Origin: an uncultured Collinsella sp.
Lineage (GTDB): Bacteria > Actinomycetota > Coriobacteriia > Coriobacteriales > Coriobacteriaceae
DNA: 30,572 bases
Direction: 5' to 3'
Assembly: GCA_902478875.1 (NCBI GenBank)
Contig: CABSMZ010000004.1
Span: 1 to 30,572 of the forward strand
Positions 7,381-16,300 of this stretch are shown piece by piece (the stretch's first letter is position 1; each line of letters starts with the position of its first letter). The translations under genes and the position numbers were made by a program. The notes under the pieces are model-generated. The model saw only the letters and a list, made by a program, of their open reading frames with translations. It did no database searches and had not been told where the DNA came from.

Positions 7381-8727
7381 CTACTCGAAGCTCAGCTGCT
7401 CCAGACGATCAAAGACCGTGTCGATACGGGTGAGGAAGTCCCACGGATCAAAGATCTCGTCGAGCTTCTCCTGGCTGACGGTGCAGCGCGGATCGGCCTC
7501 GAGACGTTCCTTAAAGGTGGAGCCAGAGACACAATCCTGCACCTCATGCCAGGTTGCCATAGCGTTCTCCTGCACAATGGCGTACGCGTCCTCGCGGGTG
7601 ATGCCCGTGTCGACGAGGGCGAGCAGTACCTTGGAAGAGAAGATGAGGCCGCGGGTCTTATTGAGGTTGGCCATCATGCGGGCGGGATACAGCTGCAGGC
7701 CGTCGATAACGCGGATGAGGCACTGGAACATGTGGTCGAGGGCGATGAAGCTATCGGCCTGGGCGACGCGCTCGGCAGAGGAGTGCGAAATGTCACGCTC
7801 GTGCCACAGGGCGACGTTATCGAAGGCAACCTGGGCGTTGGACTTCACGACGCGCGACAGACCGCAGACTTTCTCCATGGTGATGGGGTTGCGCTTGTGC
7901 GGCATGGCTGAGCTGCCCTTTTGGCCCTTACGGAACGGCTCCTCGGCCTCGAGCGTATCGGTCTTCTGTAGATTGCGAACCTCGGTAGCGATGCGCTCAC
8001 AGGTGGCCGCTGTAGTGGCAAGCACGCCGGCAAGGTAGGCATGGTGATCGCGGCTGATGACCTGCGTGGACAGAGGATCGTGGACCAGGCCCAGGTGCTC
8101 GCAGACGTACTCCTCGACGAACGGCTCGATGGAGCTGTACGTGCCGACAGCGCCCGAGATAGCACCGAAGGCAACGTTCTTGCGGGCATCCTCAAGACGG
8201 TCCAGATCGCGCTTGAGCTCCCAGGCCCAAGAGCCAAACTTCATGCCGAAGGTCATCGGCTCGGCATGGATGCCATGAGTACGGCCGGCGCAGAGCGTGT
8301 TGCGCTCCTCAAAGGCGCGACGCTTGCAGATCTCGCCGAGTTTTTTGACGTCCTCGATGATCAGGTCGCAGGCCTGGGTGAGCTGGTAGCACAGGGCCGT
8401 GTCGCCCAGATCGGAGCTGGTCATGCCATAGTGAACCCAGCGGCTGGGCTTGGGGTCGCCCTCGGGAACATCGGCATCGATGTACTCCTTCATGTTGGTC
8501 AGGAAGGCAATGACGTCGTGGCGCGTGACTTCCTCGATCTCATCGACCTTCGCCTTCTCAAAGTTGGCATGGTCGCGGATCCACTGGGCCTCGTCTTTGG
8601 AAATACCGATCTTGCCGAGCTCCGCCTGGGCCTCGCAGGCCAAGACCTCGATCTCCTGCCAAATGGCGTACTTGTTCTCGAGGGAGAAAATGTGTCCCAT
8701 CTCCGGGCGGGTATAGCGATCGATCAT
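7381..8727 (-). CDS. purB: Adenylosuccinate lyase (PurB)
   Basis: PurB acts twice in purine synthesis, splitting SAICAR to AICAR and adenylosuccinate to AMP, each with release of fumarate. The 448-residue sequence has the fumarase/aspartase superfamily signature GSSAMPHKRNP at about 271-281, which holds the catalytic serine loop. It also has HYGMTSSDLGDT near residue 100 and AGRTHGIHAEP with the conserved histidines near 151-154. The start at ATG 8727 has GGAG 5 bases upstream; the longer reading frame to 8793 has no support. It is not in one operon with purC, which lies 4 kb downstream beyond the lipoprotein and two-component genes. A TACAAT on the minus strand at 8777-8772 may be its -10 element; no good -35 is seen. 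Confidence 0.96.
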   Translation of the reverse strand: MIDRYTRPEMGHIFSLENKYAIWQEIEVLACEAQAELGKIGISKDEAQWIRDHANFEKAKVDEIEEVTRHDVIAFLTNMKEYIDADVPEGDPKPSRWVHYGMTSSDLGDTALCYQLTQACDLIIEDVKKLGEICKRRAFEERNTLCAGRTHGIHAEPMTFGMKFGSWAWELKRDLDRLEDARKNVAFGAISGAVGTYSSIEPFVEEYVCEHLGLVHDPLSTQVISRDHHAYLAGVLATTAATCERIATEVRNLQKTDTLEAEEPFRKGQKGSSAMPHKRNPITMEKVCGLSRVVKSNAQVAFDNVALWHERDISHSSAERVAQADSFIALDHMFQCLIRVIDGLQLYPARMMANLNKTRGLIFSSKVLLALVDTGITREDAYAIVQENAMATWHEVQDCVSGSTFKERLEADPRCTVSQEKLDEIFDPWDFLTRIDTVFDRLEQLSFE

Positions 8728-8830
8728 AGCGGCTCCTTTTTGGTTATTGGCACGTTGGTCGTAACCCATCCATTGTACCGTGCGCAGGTGCAAGTATGGG
8801 CAGCAGGCATTAACCTAACATTTTGGAATT

Positions 8831-8973
8831 GGAGCGAGCAACGGGACGTCTGCGTTATTTGCTTCGCAAATCCGCACCGGCTGCGGTCGCCTATCGGCGA
8901 CCTTGCCTGCTCGCTATAAACGCTTCGCGTTTATTTAACGCTCGCACCCTGTCGGGTTCGAGTCCCGGCGCTT
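8831..8973. repeat. tRNA-associated structured repeat, copy 1
   Basis: This 143-bp unit begins GGAGCGAGCAACGGGAC, nearly the reverse complement of the tRNA-Gly 3' end, and ends with a T-arm-like sequence CGGGTTCGAGTCCCG in the opposite orientation. Between them are three hairpins: ATTTGCTTCGCAAAT, GGTCGCC-TATC-GGCGACC and TAAACGCTTCGCGTTTA. Copy 2 differs at several stem positions, but the differences keep base pairing. No anticodon arm is present. No open reading frame with a binding site is seen. Confidence 0.8.
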
Positions 8974-8978
8974 TATTG

Positions 8979-9011
8979 AAAAAGGCACGGTAACGAAACG
9001 TTACCGTGCCT
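8979..9011 (-). terminator. Terminator between the two repeat copies
   Basis: A perfect 13-bp stem AGGCACGGTAACG/CGTTACCGTGCCT with an AAA loop is followed on the minus strand by five T (complement of 8979-8983). It resembles the terminator behind tRNA-Gly and seems to be part of the duplicated unit. Confidence 0.8.
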
Positions 9012-9022
9012 GAAATTCGAAT

Positions 9023-9164
9023 GGAGCGGGCAACGGGACGTCCGCGTATTTGCTTCGCAAATCCGCACCGGCTTCAGGCGCCTGTCGGCGCCTTCGCCTG
9101 CTCGCTACAAACGCTTCGCGTTTGCTTAACGCTCGCACCCTGGCGGGTTCGAGTCCCGGCGCTT
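9023..9164. repeat. tRNA-associated structured repeat, copy 2
   Basis: This 142-bp unit is largely identical to 8831-8973. Its left end GGAGCGGGCAACGGGAC is exactly the reverse complement of the tRNA-Gly 3' end, and its right end carries GCGGGTTCGAGTCCCG, a 16-base inverted copy of that tRNA's T-arm. Internal hairpins are ATTTGCTTCGCAAAT, GGCGCC-TGTC-GGCGCC and CAAACGCTTCGCGTTTG. Confidence 0.8.
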
Positions 9165-9170
9165 GGTAGT

Positions 9171-9211
9171 AAAAAGCACGGCAACGTAACGCTGCCGTGC
9201 TTGTGCTTTTT
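9171..9211. terminator. Bidirectional terminator of tRNA-Gly
   Basis: A 13-bp stem with one mismatch (9174-9186 with 9190-9202) has five A on its left and a CTTTTTA run on its right, so it could end transcription from either side. It lies 3 bases after the tRNA-Gly 3' end on the minus strand. Confidence 0.8.
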
Positions 9212-9213
9212 AC

Positions 9214-9288
9214 TGGAGCGGGCAACGGGACTCGAACCCGCGAGTGTCAGCTTGGGAAGCTGATGCCTTACCACTTGGCGATGCCCGC
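9214..9288 (-). tRNA. tRNA-Gly (anticodon CCC)
   Basis: On the minus strand the gene starts GCGGGCA and ends TGCCCGC-T-CCA, giving a 7-bp acceptor stem, discriminator T and an encoded CCA. The D-arm contains GCCAAGTGGTAAGGC. The anticodon stem TCAGC/GCTGA encloses the loop TTCCCAA, so the anticodon is CCC (GGG codons). The T-arm is GCGGGTTCGAGTCCCG. Total length 75 nt including CCA. Confidence 0.96.
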
Positions 9289-9301
9289 ATATGTGGGGGA
9301 T

Positions 9302-9331
9302 AGTATAACGCGGTTGTCTTGTTCGATACAA
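9302..9331 (-). promoter_or_regulatory. Promoter of tRNA-Gly
   Basis: TTGTAT (9331-9326), 18 bases, then TATACT (9307-9302) on the minus strand, about 13 bases before the tRNA 5' end. Confidence 0.6.
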
Positions 9332-9585
9332 GGGTGGCGATGCTTGTTTTAGCTGTGGAGATTCGTTTGAAAATCGCGTCAATTGTGGAGACGAGGACCT
9401 TTGACTTCCTGTTCTCCCTATCTTCTACCTGCACTTTTGCTTGATTGTTGTATTTGAGCTCAATTTGTCAGGAATTGGGCAAGCTTTTGGTCAGGCTCCG
9501 GTACTTACCCGCATGAACCTCGGGGGTAGCCTCATCCTACGCGTCGCAGCCTCCCCGTGCGGCGCACGAGGGATAAGGAGCAGCC

Positions 9586-12500
9586 ATGTCCAACGCACCC
9601 ACGCACTCTGTCCACAGCGCAATCGCAACAGGTCCGCTGCTCCTGCTCCTCTTCCTGCTTTTCGGCTGCCTGGCACCGGGAGCCGCATTTGCCGTCGATG
9701 GCTACGACCAGCTCGGTTTCCGCACTATTAGCGATGATTGTGGGCCCTTCTTTATCGGCAAGTATGAAGCTCAAGACGCCTCGATTGCCTACTGCATGAA
9801 CCAGGAGCGCCCCGGCCCCACCAAGCCGGGCGGCCCATGGCTCAACTTTGATCAAGGCTGGGTGTGGCTCGACGACGAGTTCGCGGCAATCGTTTGTCAC
9901 GGATATCCTACCGCCACGTCGTTTGGCGGTTACCATCTTTCACCCGATCGCGCCCGCGCCGCAACCCAGCTTGCCGTATGGATGCTCAACGGCACTACCC
10001 ATGTCGACGGTACCTATTCCTACACGACCGCTCAGGGCAAAACCAAGAGTGGGCACTTTACCGCTGACAATGAAGTCGTGGCGGCTGCGCGGTGGCTCCA
10101 CGACAACGCAAAATCAGGAAGCATCAAAGCCGCTCCGCACCGCGCGCGGCGCTATCTAGGAGCCGTATCGGGCGGCAGCAAACGTCAAGACATGCTCTAT
10201 GTACTGCCGGCGGTCTCTGTTTCCTTCAAAAAACAGTCTGCAAACGCCGCCATTACCAGCGGAAACAATACTTATCAGTTTGACGGGGCAACATTCGATA
10301 TTTTTGAGAGCGCCAGCGGCGCGCATGTCGGCACCATCCAGATGGACAGCAACGGTCGGACGCAAGCAACACTTCTGCCCAACACGGCATACTACCTAGT
10401 TGAAACGAAGGCGCCGGCCGGCTATGTCCCCCGTCGTGATCGCATCGCCTTTACCACGGGGAATGACGGTGGACAGGTCGCCATTGATGAACAGCCCGGC
10501 ATCATCAACCTGCGTATCGTAAAACTCGATGCCGCGACGAATGCCGGCCCCCAGGTGGGTTCTTCACTCGCAGGAGCAGAGTTCACGTGTGTGTCACAAT
10601 CAACCCCTGGATGGGCGCAAATCCTCACGGCCGACGAAAGCGGTCGGGCCACCCTCGCCGATGTCCCCTTAGGAACCTTTACCATCTACGAATCAAAAGC
10701 CCCCGAGGGCTACCTGCCATCCAACGACAGCTGGACCTATACCGTTGGAGCCGACCAGCTCGGCGATTCAGGCGTGGTCGAGATTGAATCTCGCATTTCC
10801 GATATCCCCATTGCGTTTGACCTTGAGATTTCCAAATTCAAGGATTACGGCAATAGCGACCAATCCGGCCTGGAACAGCCGGCGGAAGGTGTTGTCTTTG
10901 AGGTTGTCAGCAACAGCTCTCAGCAGGTTGTTGGCACACTGACCACAAACATCTATGGTTTTGCCTCCACCAAAGACCAGCCCGAAGCATGGTTCGGCAC
11001 AGGTAAGCGACCCGCCGGTGTCCACGGAGCCGTCCCATACGACCGTGCCGGCTACACGGTTCGCGAGGTTCCGGAAACCGTCCCCGAGGGTTTTAAACGT
11101 GCAGGGGAATGGACCGTCGGGGCCAATCAGATTTCCAACGGCGCCGAGCTTCAATATATCGTGGACAACCACGCGCTGTCGACGCATCTCCAGATTGTAA
11201 AACGCGATGCCCAAACAGGCGCTTCTGTTCCACTAGCCGGATTCACCTTCCAACTCCTAGACAGCAATCACGAACCTGTCTCACAAATTTGCTGGTATCC
11301 AGCACATAACGTAATGGACACCTTTACGACTGACGCGACCGGGACCGTCACACTGCCCGAATCGCTCGTGCCGGGCACCTATTATGTACGCGAAACCTCG
11401 GCCAAAGAGCCCTATCTTGTCGGCGAGGAGATCGAGGTAAACATACCCGCCGACATGAACCTAACGCCCGTTGCAATCGCCTCGTATTATGACCACGCCG
11501 CGACCGGAAACATCAGGATCGTTAAAACCGATGCCGTAGACGGCAGCAGCCTCGCGGGCGCCGTCTTTGAGATCCGTGCCTCGGGTGATATCGTGCGCCC
11601 CGACGGTAGCATTGCCGCGCTCGACGGTGAGACTGTCGCTACCGTCACGACGGATGAAACTGGAGAAGCACGCGCGGACAACCTCCCGCTGGGATCTGGC
11701 ACCGCACGCTACGAGGTTGTCGAGACTCAAGCGCCGGCAGGCTTCTTGCTCGATCGGACAACCCATATTGTCGACCTTACTTATGCCGACCAGAAAACAC
11801 CCGTTGTAGAAGCACGGCTTAACGTATCCGACGATTACACCAAGGTTGATATCTCCAAGGTCGATGCAAGCGGTGAGCAGGAAGTGGAAGGCGCACAGCT
11901 CACCTTATATGGTCCCGATAAAACCGAAATAGACTCCTGGACCTCATCCGACAAGCCGCACCGCGTCGAACATCTTGCACCTGGCACCTACTCGTTGCGC
12001 GAAATGATGTCTCCGCGGACCTATGACCTTGCCGAGGAGATAACGTTTGAAATAAAAGATACGGGAGAAGTCCAATCCGTCGCGATGAAGGATGCGCCCA
12101 TCGAGATCAAGGGGCAGGTCGACAAGCGTCAGGAACTTGTCCAACCTATCGAAAAGGGCCTGTTGGCTAACGGCGATGGTAAAAACCGCGCCACGACGCA
12201 AACCAACAGTGATGGGCTTTTCTCCTATACCATCGATGCTCGAAACGATTCCGCTACTTGGGTTGATGAGTTTACGATTACCGATGATCTTGAGTGCGCC
12301 AAAGACGGCACGGCGAGATTCATCTCAATCGAAACCCCCGTCGCCATCGGCGACCTCAACGGTCTGTGCAACGTATGGTATCGCACGACGCCGTTGGACT
12401 CGACAGACGTCGATGAGCCGGCAAACGCGACACTTGACGATGGACACGAAAATCCTTGGCTTGAGTCCGACGAAGCAAAAGAGAGCCTGGGTGAGGACTG

Positions 12501-13017
12501 TCGCCTCGTCGATTACGACGGTTGGCACCTCTGGAAGGCGGATATCTCGACCACGGAATCCACCACACTCGAGGCGGAAGAGCTCGACCTTGCATCCAAT
12601 ACCGTCGTAACGGGCATTCGAATTGAATACGGTACGGTAGCCGCCGACTTTACGACTCGAAGCGATGCGGATTCTTGGACCCGCGATGATCTCAAAGATG
12701 AGCACGACGACCTTGACGATGCCAAAGCAATCCTTGGTGCAGACGCTCGGGGCGCAGTCGTGCACATGCAGGCAACATCGGCTTATACGCCCCAAACCGC
12801 ACTCACCAACAGCGCACGCGTCGATCTTTGTCGCAACGGCGGCGGCGATAAACTTGAGTCACATGACGAGGACTGTGTCATTCAACGCTGCACCCTACCG
12901 CAGGACCTACCGGCAACAGGACCAGTTCCCATCGCCGCTTGCATCACCGCGCTCCTGACCTCGGGTGCCGCAGCCCTATGGTTCGCTCGCCTTAGGTCGA
13001 TCCCAAAGAAGCGCTAG
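9586..13017 (+). CDS. Sortase-anchored thioester/Cna-B adhesin
   Basis: The 1143-residue product is a cell-wall surface protein, probably an adhesin or pilus-type tip. Parts: signal peptide 1-36 (hydrophobic run LLLLLFLLFG, cleavage near AFA); a thioester-type domain about 48-190, with Cys 70 in AYCMNQ and Gln 128 in ATQLAVWML as the likely cross-linking pair; then at least six Cna-B/SpaA-like modules, each ending in an E-box such as LVETKAPAGY (271), IYESKAPEGY (367), VREVPETVPEGF (492), VRETSAKEPY (601), VVETQAPAGF (711) and LREMMSPRTY (804). Module starts carry lysines such as IVKLDA, IVKRDA, IVKTDA and ISKVDA that can form isopeptide bonds. An acidic region I cannot name spans about 845-1100. 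The C-terminus is LPATG (1108-1112), a hydrophobic segment and RSIPKKR, a standard sorting signal. AAGGAG lies 5 bases before the ATG. No sortase gene is in the window. The 297 bases upstream hold the tRNA promoter, a TTGAGCTCAA palindrome at 9454-9463 and no clear plus-strand promoter. Confidence 0.9.
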   Translation: MSNAPTHSVHSAIATGPLLLLLFLLFGCLAPGAAFAVDGYDQLGFRTISDDCGPFFIGKYEAQDASIAYCMNQERPGPTKPGGPWLNFDQGWVWLDDEFAAIVCHGYPTATSFGGYHLSPDRARAATQLAVWMLNGTTHVDGTYSYTTAQGKTKSGHFTADNEVVAAARWLHDNAKSGSIKAAPHRARRYLGAVSGGSKRQDMLYVLPAVSVSFKKQSANAAITSGNNTYQFDGATFDIFESASGAHVGTIQMDSNGRTQATLLPNTAYYLVETKAPAGYVPRRDRIAFTTGNDGGQVAIDEQPGIINLRIVKLDAATNAGPQVGSSLAGAEFTCVSQSTPGWAQILTADESGRATLADVPLGTFTIYESKAPEGYLPSNDSWTYTVGADQLGDSGVVEIESRISDIPIAFDLEISKFKDYGNSDQSGLEQPAEGVVFEVVSNSSQQVVGTLTTNIYGFASTKDQPEAWFGTGKRPAGVHGAVPYDRAGYTVREVPETVPEGFKRAGEWTVGANQISNGAELQYIVDNHALSTHLQIVKRDAQTGASVPLAGFTFQLLDSNHEPVSQICWYPAHNVMDTFTTDATGTVTLPESLVPGTYYVRETSAKEPYLVGEEIEVNIPADMNLTPVAIASYYDHAATGNIRIVKTDAVDGSSLAGAVFEIRASGDIVRPDGSIAALDGETVATVTTDETGEARADNLPLGSGTARYEVVETQAPAGFLLDRTTHIVDLTYADQKTPVVEARLNVSDDYTKVDISKVDASGEQEVEGAQLTLYGPDKTEIDSWTSSDKPHRVEHLAPGTYSLREMMSPRTYDLAEEITFEIKDTGEVQSVAMKDAPIEIKGQVDKRQELVQPIEKGLLANGDGKNRATTQTNSDGLFSYTIDARNDSATWVDEFTITDDLECAKDGTARFISIETPVAIGDLNGLCNVWYRTTPLDSTDVDEPANATLDDGHENPWLESDEAKESLGEDCRLVDYDGWHLWKADISTTESTTLEAEELDLASNTVVTGIRIEYGTVAADFTTRSDADSWTRDDLKDEHDDLDDAKAILGADARGAVVHMQATSAYTPQTALTNSARVDLCRNGGGDKLESHDEDCVIQRCTLPQDLPATGPVPIAACITALLTSGAAALWFARLRSIPKKR

Positions 13018-13024
13018 CGCGATG

Positions 13025-13062
13025 AAAAAGCGGGCGAGCCAGTCCCCTGGCTCGCCCGCTTT
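13025..13062. terminator. Bidirectional terminator between convergent genes
   Basis: A perfect 13-bp stem GCGGGCGAGCCAG/CTGGCTCGCCCGC with a TCCC loop, extended by A/T pairs on both sides, lies between the adhesin stop (13017) and the oppositely oriented gene ending at 13084. Confidence 0.9.
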
Positions 13063-13083
13063 CAATCATTTAAATCGCCGTAT

Positions 13084-13302
13084 CTACTCTGCAGACGAAG
13101 ATCCACCATCAACGATTGCTTGCTCGGACTCAGGAATCCCATCGGCACCCGTGCTCTGTTCTTGCTCCACCTCTTCGCTGATTGCGGAGGCGGGGGTCGA
13201 GCCCTTCGCACCCACGATGTAGGCGGCCCCAAATCCCAACGCAATGGCAATCAAGGTCAAAATCACGTAGACAGGCCAATGGCGCTTAATATACGAAAAC
13301 AC
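13084..13302 (-). CDS. Small single-pass membrane protein, unknown
   Basis: The product is 72 residues: a short basic N-terminus (YIKRHW), one membrane helix at about 11-31 (VYVILTLIAIALGFGAAYIV) and an acidic, Ser/Glu-rich tail of about 40 residues. The start is GTG at 13302 with AGGAG 5 bases upstream. It lies 21 bases after the stop of the M28-like gene, so the two are probably one operon. I recognise no family. The acidic tail resembles the acidic insert of its neighbour in composition only. Confidence 0.75.
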   Translation of the reverse strand: MFSYIKRHWPVYVILTLIAIALGFGAAYIVGAKGSTPASAISEEVEQEQSTGADGIPESEQAIVDGGSSSAE

Positions 13303-13323
13303 GTTGACTCCTTAGAGCTCCGT

Positions 13324-16300
13324 CTACGAACGGCGGATAACCTCGGTCACGACCTCGGATACCGTGGCAATGTTCGTCGGGTTGACATTGTGGGGCAGGT
13401 CGTCCTCGGTACGAGCGCAAGCCAGACGCGTGCCGTCCACGCCGGCGATGGTGAGGGCTCGGCGGCTCGCCTCGAGCGCGGCGTAGGCATCGGTCTTGGC
13501 ATAGGGCATCTCGAGCGCGCCACAATCGACATGGAACGACTTGCACACCTTGCTGACCAGGTTCATGATGCGGCGATCGCCCTTGAGCAGCTGCTGTTCG
13601 CCCTCAACCGTCACCACCGAAAGCCTACCGGCGCCGACGGATTCAAGATTGATGAAGAAGACGCCGCGGAGCTTATCGCGATGCGAAGCCAAGAAGGCCT
13701 TCATACCGGCGCCATCACAATCCGAGGCGCCCGTTGCCACAAACCAGATATCGTGACCGAGCAGTTCATCGTCGCCCATAGAGGCGACAGCCGAGAGCAT
13801 ATCTTCGGAAGAAGCGCCGTCGGAAGACGTAGCGCCGCCCTTCCAGCCATCGTTATCGTCCTCGAAATTATCCCACGAACCGATGCCGCGACCGGACTTC
13901 TTGGCATCGTAATCGTCTTCGACGCCCAGCCAGTCACTCATGCTGTCCTGTTCGTTTTTCTTTTTACGACCGAACAGGCCGCCCAGGCCGCGCTTGCGAG
14001 ACTTGGGTGCCGCAGGGGCGGGAGCCGAAATGGTCTCGATCGGCTGTGCGCCCGACGCAACGGGCATAGGAGGCGCAACGGGTGCCGATGTGGGTTCGGG
14101 ACCCTGAGCGGTAGCAAAGGGGTCGTTGACCTGTGCAGAGGGGTCGGGAAGGTCGAACAGCGACGTACGAGACGCAACGTTTGCCTGCTTCATCGACGGC
14201 AGCGACGGATCGGGGACTGAAGCCAGCGGAGACGAGGAGGGTGCAGGCGACGGTGCCGACGCCGGATCGGGAACATTCATCTGCAGACGCGGCGATGCTT
14301 GGGAGGAAATCTGGGCCATAAGGGAATCGACCGTTTCGTCCTGGGTGGGAGCGACATTGGCAACCGTGGCACCGGAACCACTCGGGGTCGGCATGGTGAA
14401 AATCTGCGTGGAGTAAGGCCTCGACTCATCCGTCTCGGGAGTCTCGGAAACCGCAGGCACCTCCTCCTGCTCGACCTCGGCCGAATCACCTTGATCGGCT
14501 GCCGCGTATTGCTCTTCGTCAGAGTTGGCCTCGACGGACTCGTCCTCGGCAGCATCCTGAATTTCGGCAGCATCAATGGGCTCGTCATCGTCTGCCGCGT
14601 CGCCCTGCTCATCGGAAACAGGAAGGGGCTCGGCAATCGCGGTTCCTTGCTTTTCAAACGTTATCGTGGAATCGAACTGCGCGGCATCAAACGACATGGT
14701 GCTATCGACGTGCTGCTGAGCCTCGAAAGACGTCGTCGCCTCAACAACATCCGTGGACGCCGGTTGCTGGGACTCAAAGGACGTTGTAGCTTCGGCAGCG
14801 TTGACGGGCACGGACTGCATAGCCTCGTTCTGCTCGAGCTCTTGCGCCGCGCGCTCACGTGCCGCCTCGGCTGCCTGCTGCTGAGCGATAGCCTCCCGCT
14901 CGGCAGCCTCGCGTGCGGCAGCGCGCTTCTCCTCGAAATCGTCGACAAATTTCTTGCCCTTTGCAAGCGCACCCTTAAAGAAGTTGGAAGCACTGGCGCC
15001 AATCGAAGAGAACGCGGATGCAATATCGGCATGGGGCGTTGCCGCGGGAATCTCGGCCGAGAAATCAGTATCGCTCTCGTAAGACACGCGCCTCGGCTGT
15101 TCAACGTAATCGTCGTCAGACTCGTCCGTAACGTCTTGCGCCGGCGCGGCGGGAGCCAAAATGTCCAGTCCTGCCGCGGGATCGATCGCGGACACCGCCT
15201 CGGGCTCGGCAACGGCAGCGGTAACCGCGGCAGACTCATCATCCACGGCGACAACGGGCGCAGGTGCAGTCACGACGGGGGCAGGCTCGGGCTCAAACGC
15301 CGGCTCCTCGCCTTCCTCGTAATCGAGCGTGCAGGACTCGGGAAGCATTCCGAGCGCACGGATGGCATCCGAACCAAAGCGGATGTTGCCGGCGGCATTG
15401 CGATAGAGCTTGGGCTCGGGCTCGGCCGCGACAGGCTCCTCCGCCGGCTCGGCAGCAGGAACCTCGTCATTGAACTCTTCGGCCTGGACAGCCTGATTCT
15501 GATCCTCGGGCACGATGGCGCCAATCAGCGTCTCGTCGGCAGACGCACCCTCAAAGCCCTCGATCTGCTCGTCGAAAGCCTCGCCCTGTTCGGGCTCGGT
15601 CTGAGCGTCGGAAGCAATCGGCTGGCCGAACTCGTCCTCGGCGTAGGTAGGCTCTTCATACTCGATGGTGTTGCCGTAGTCGTTTTGCTGTTGGGCCGCG
15701 GCATACTCCGCCGCTGCGCGCGCCATTTCCTCGGCACGACGCTTCTGCTCCCCAAAATAGGTATCGAACGGAACATCGTCGGGAAACTCGTTTTCGCCCT
15801 GGAAGGGAGCAACGTTGTCCATAACGCCGAGCATAGCGGCGACAGAAGACTTGTTGCACACTGCGCCGGACGTATAGGGAAGCACAAAACGGTTAGAAAT
15901 GATGCTTGCCGCGTTGGCGAGCGCAACGAGGGAAGCGAGGATCGCGACAATCCACAGCAGAACCTTGAGCGCGCCGGGGAGCGGCAGGATACGCAAGATG
16001 GCAACGGCAGCAGGGGCAACCGTGGCAACGGGCAACAGCTTGGCGATGAGCGCACGATAAGAAGCACAGGGCTCGCGGGCGAGCAGCTCAGCACGGGGAG
16101 AGTCGTAGTGTGCGACAACGACCACCGGGCGGTTGCGCGGAGACGCGAGCGGGCCCGAGGCCTTGTGGTAGGCGATGACATTTTGGCTCACGCCCGTCTT
16201 GCCCAGGCGCGAAACCACGGGGTGGCCCGTGCGTTCGAGCACGTAAAGAACGGCGCCGGCAATGGCCAGCAAGGTGCCGACCAAGCCGATGCCGCCGCCG

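Noticed and set aside
8831..9164. Possible extra tRNA genes
   Set aside because: The units have T-arm-like ends but no D-arm, no anticodon arm and no acceptor stem of the right length, so they are repeats, not tRNAs.
8831..9211. Possible CRISPR array
   Set aside because: Only two units of about 142 bp with terminator hairpins between them; no short regular repeat-spacer pattern and no cas genes.
9440..9585. Possible riboswitch in the adhesin leader
   Set aside because: A short hairpin near 9558-9572 and a TTGAGCTCAA palindrome occur, but no conserved core of a riboswitch class I know.
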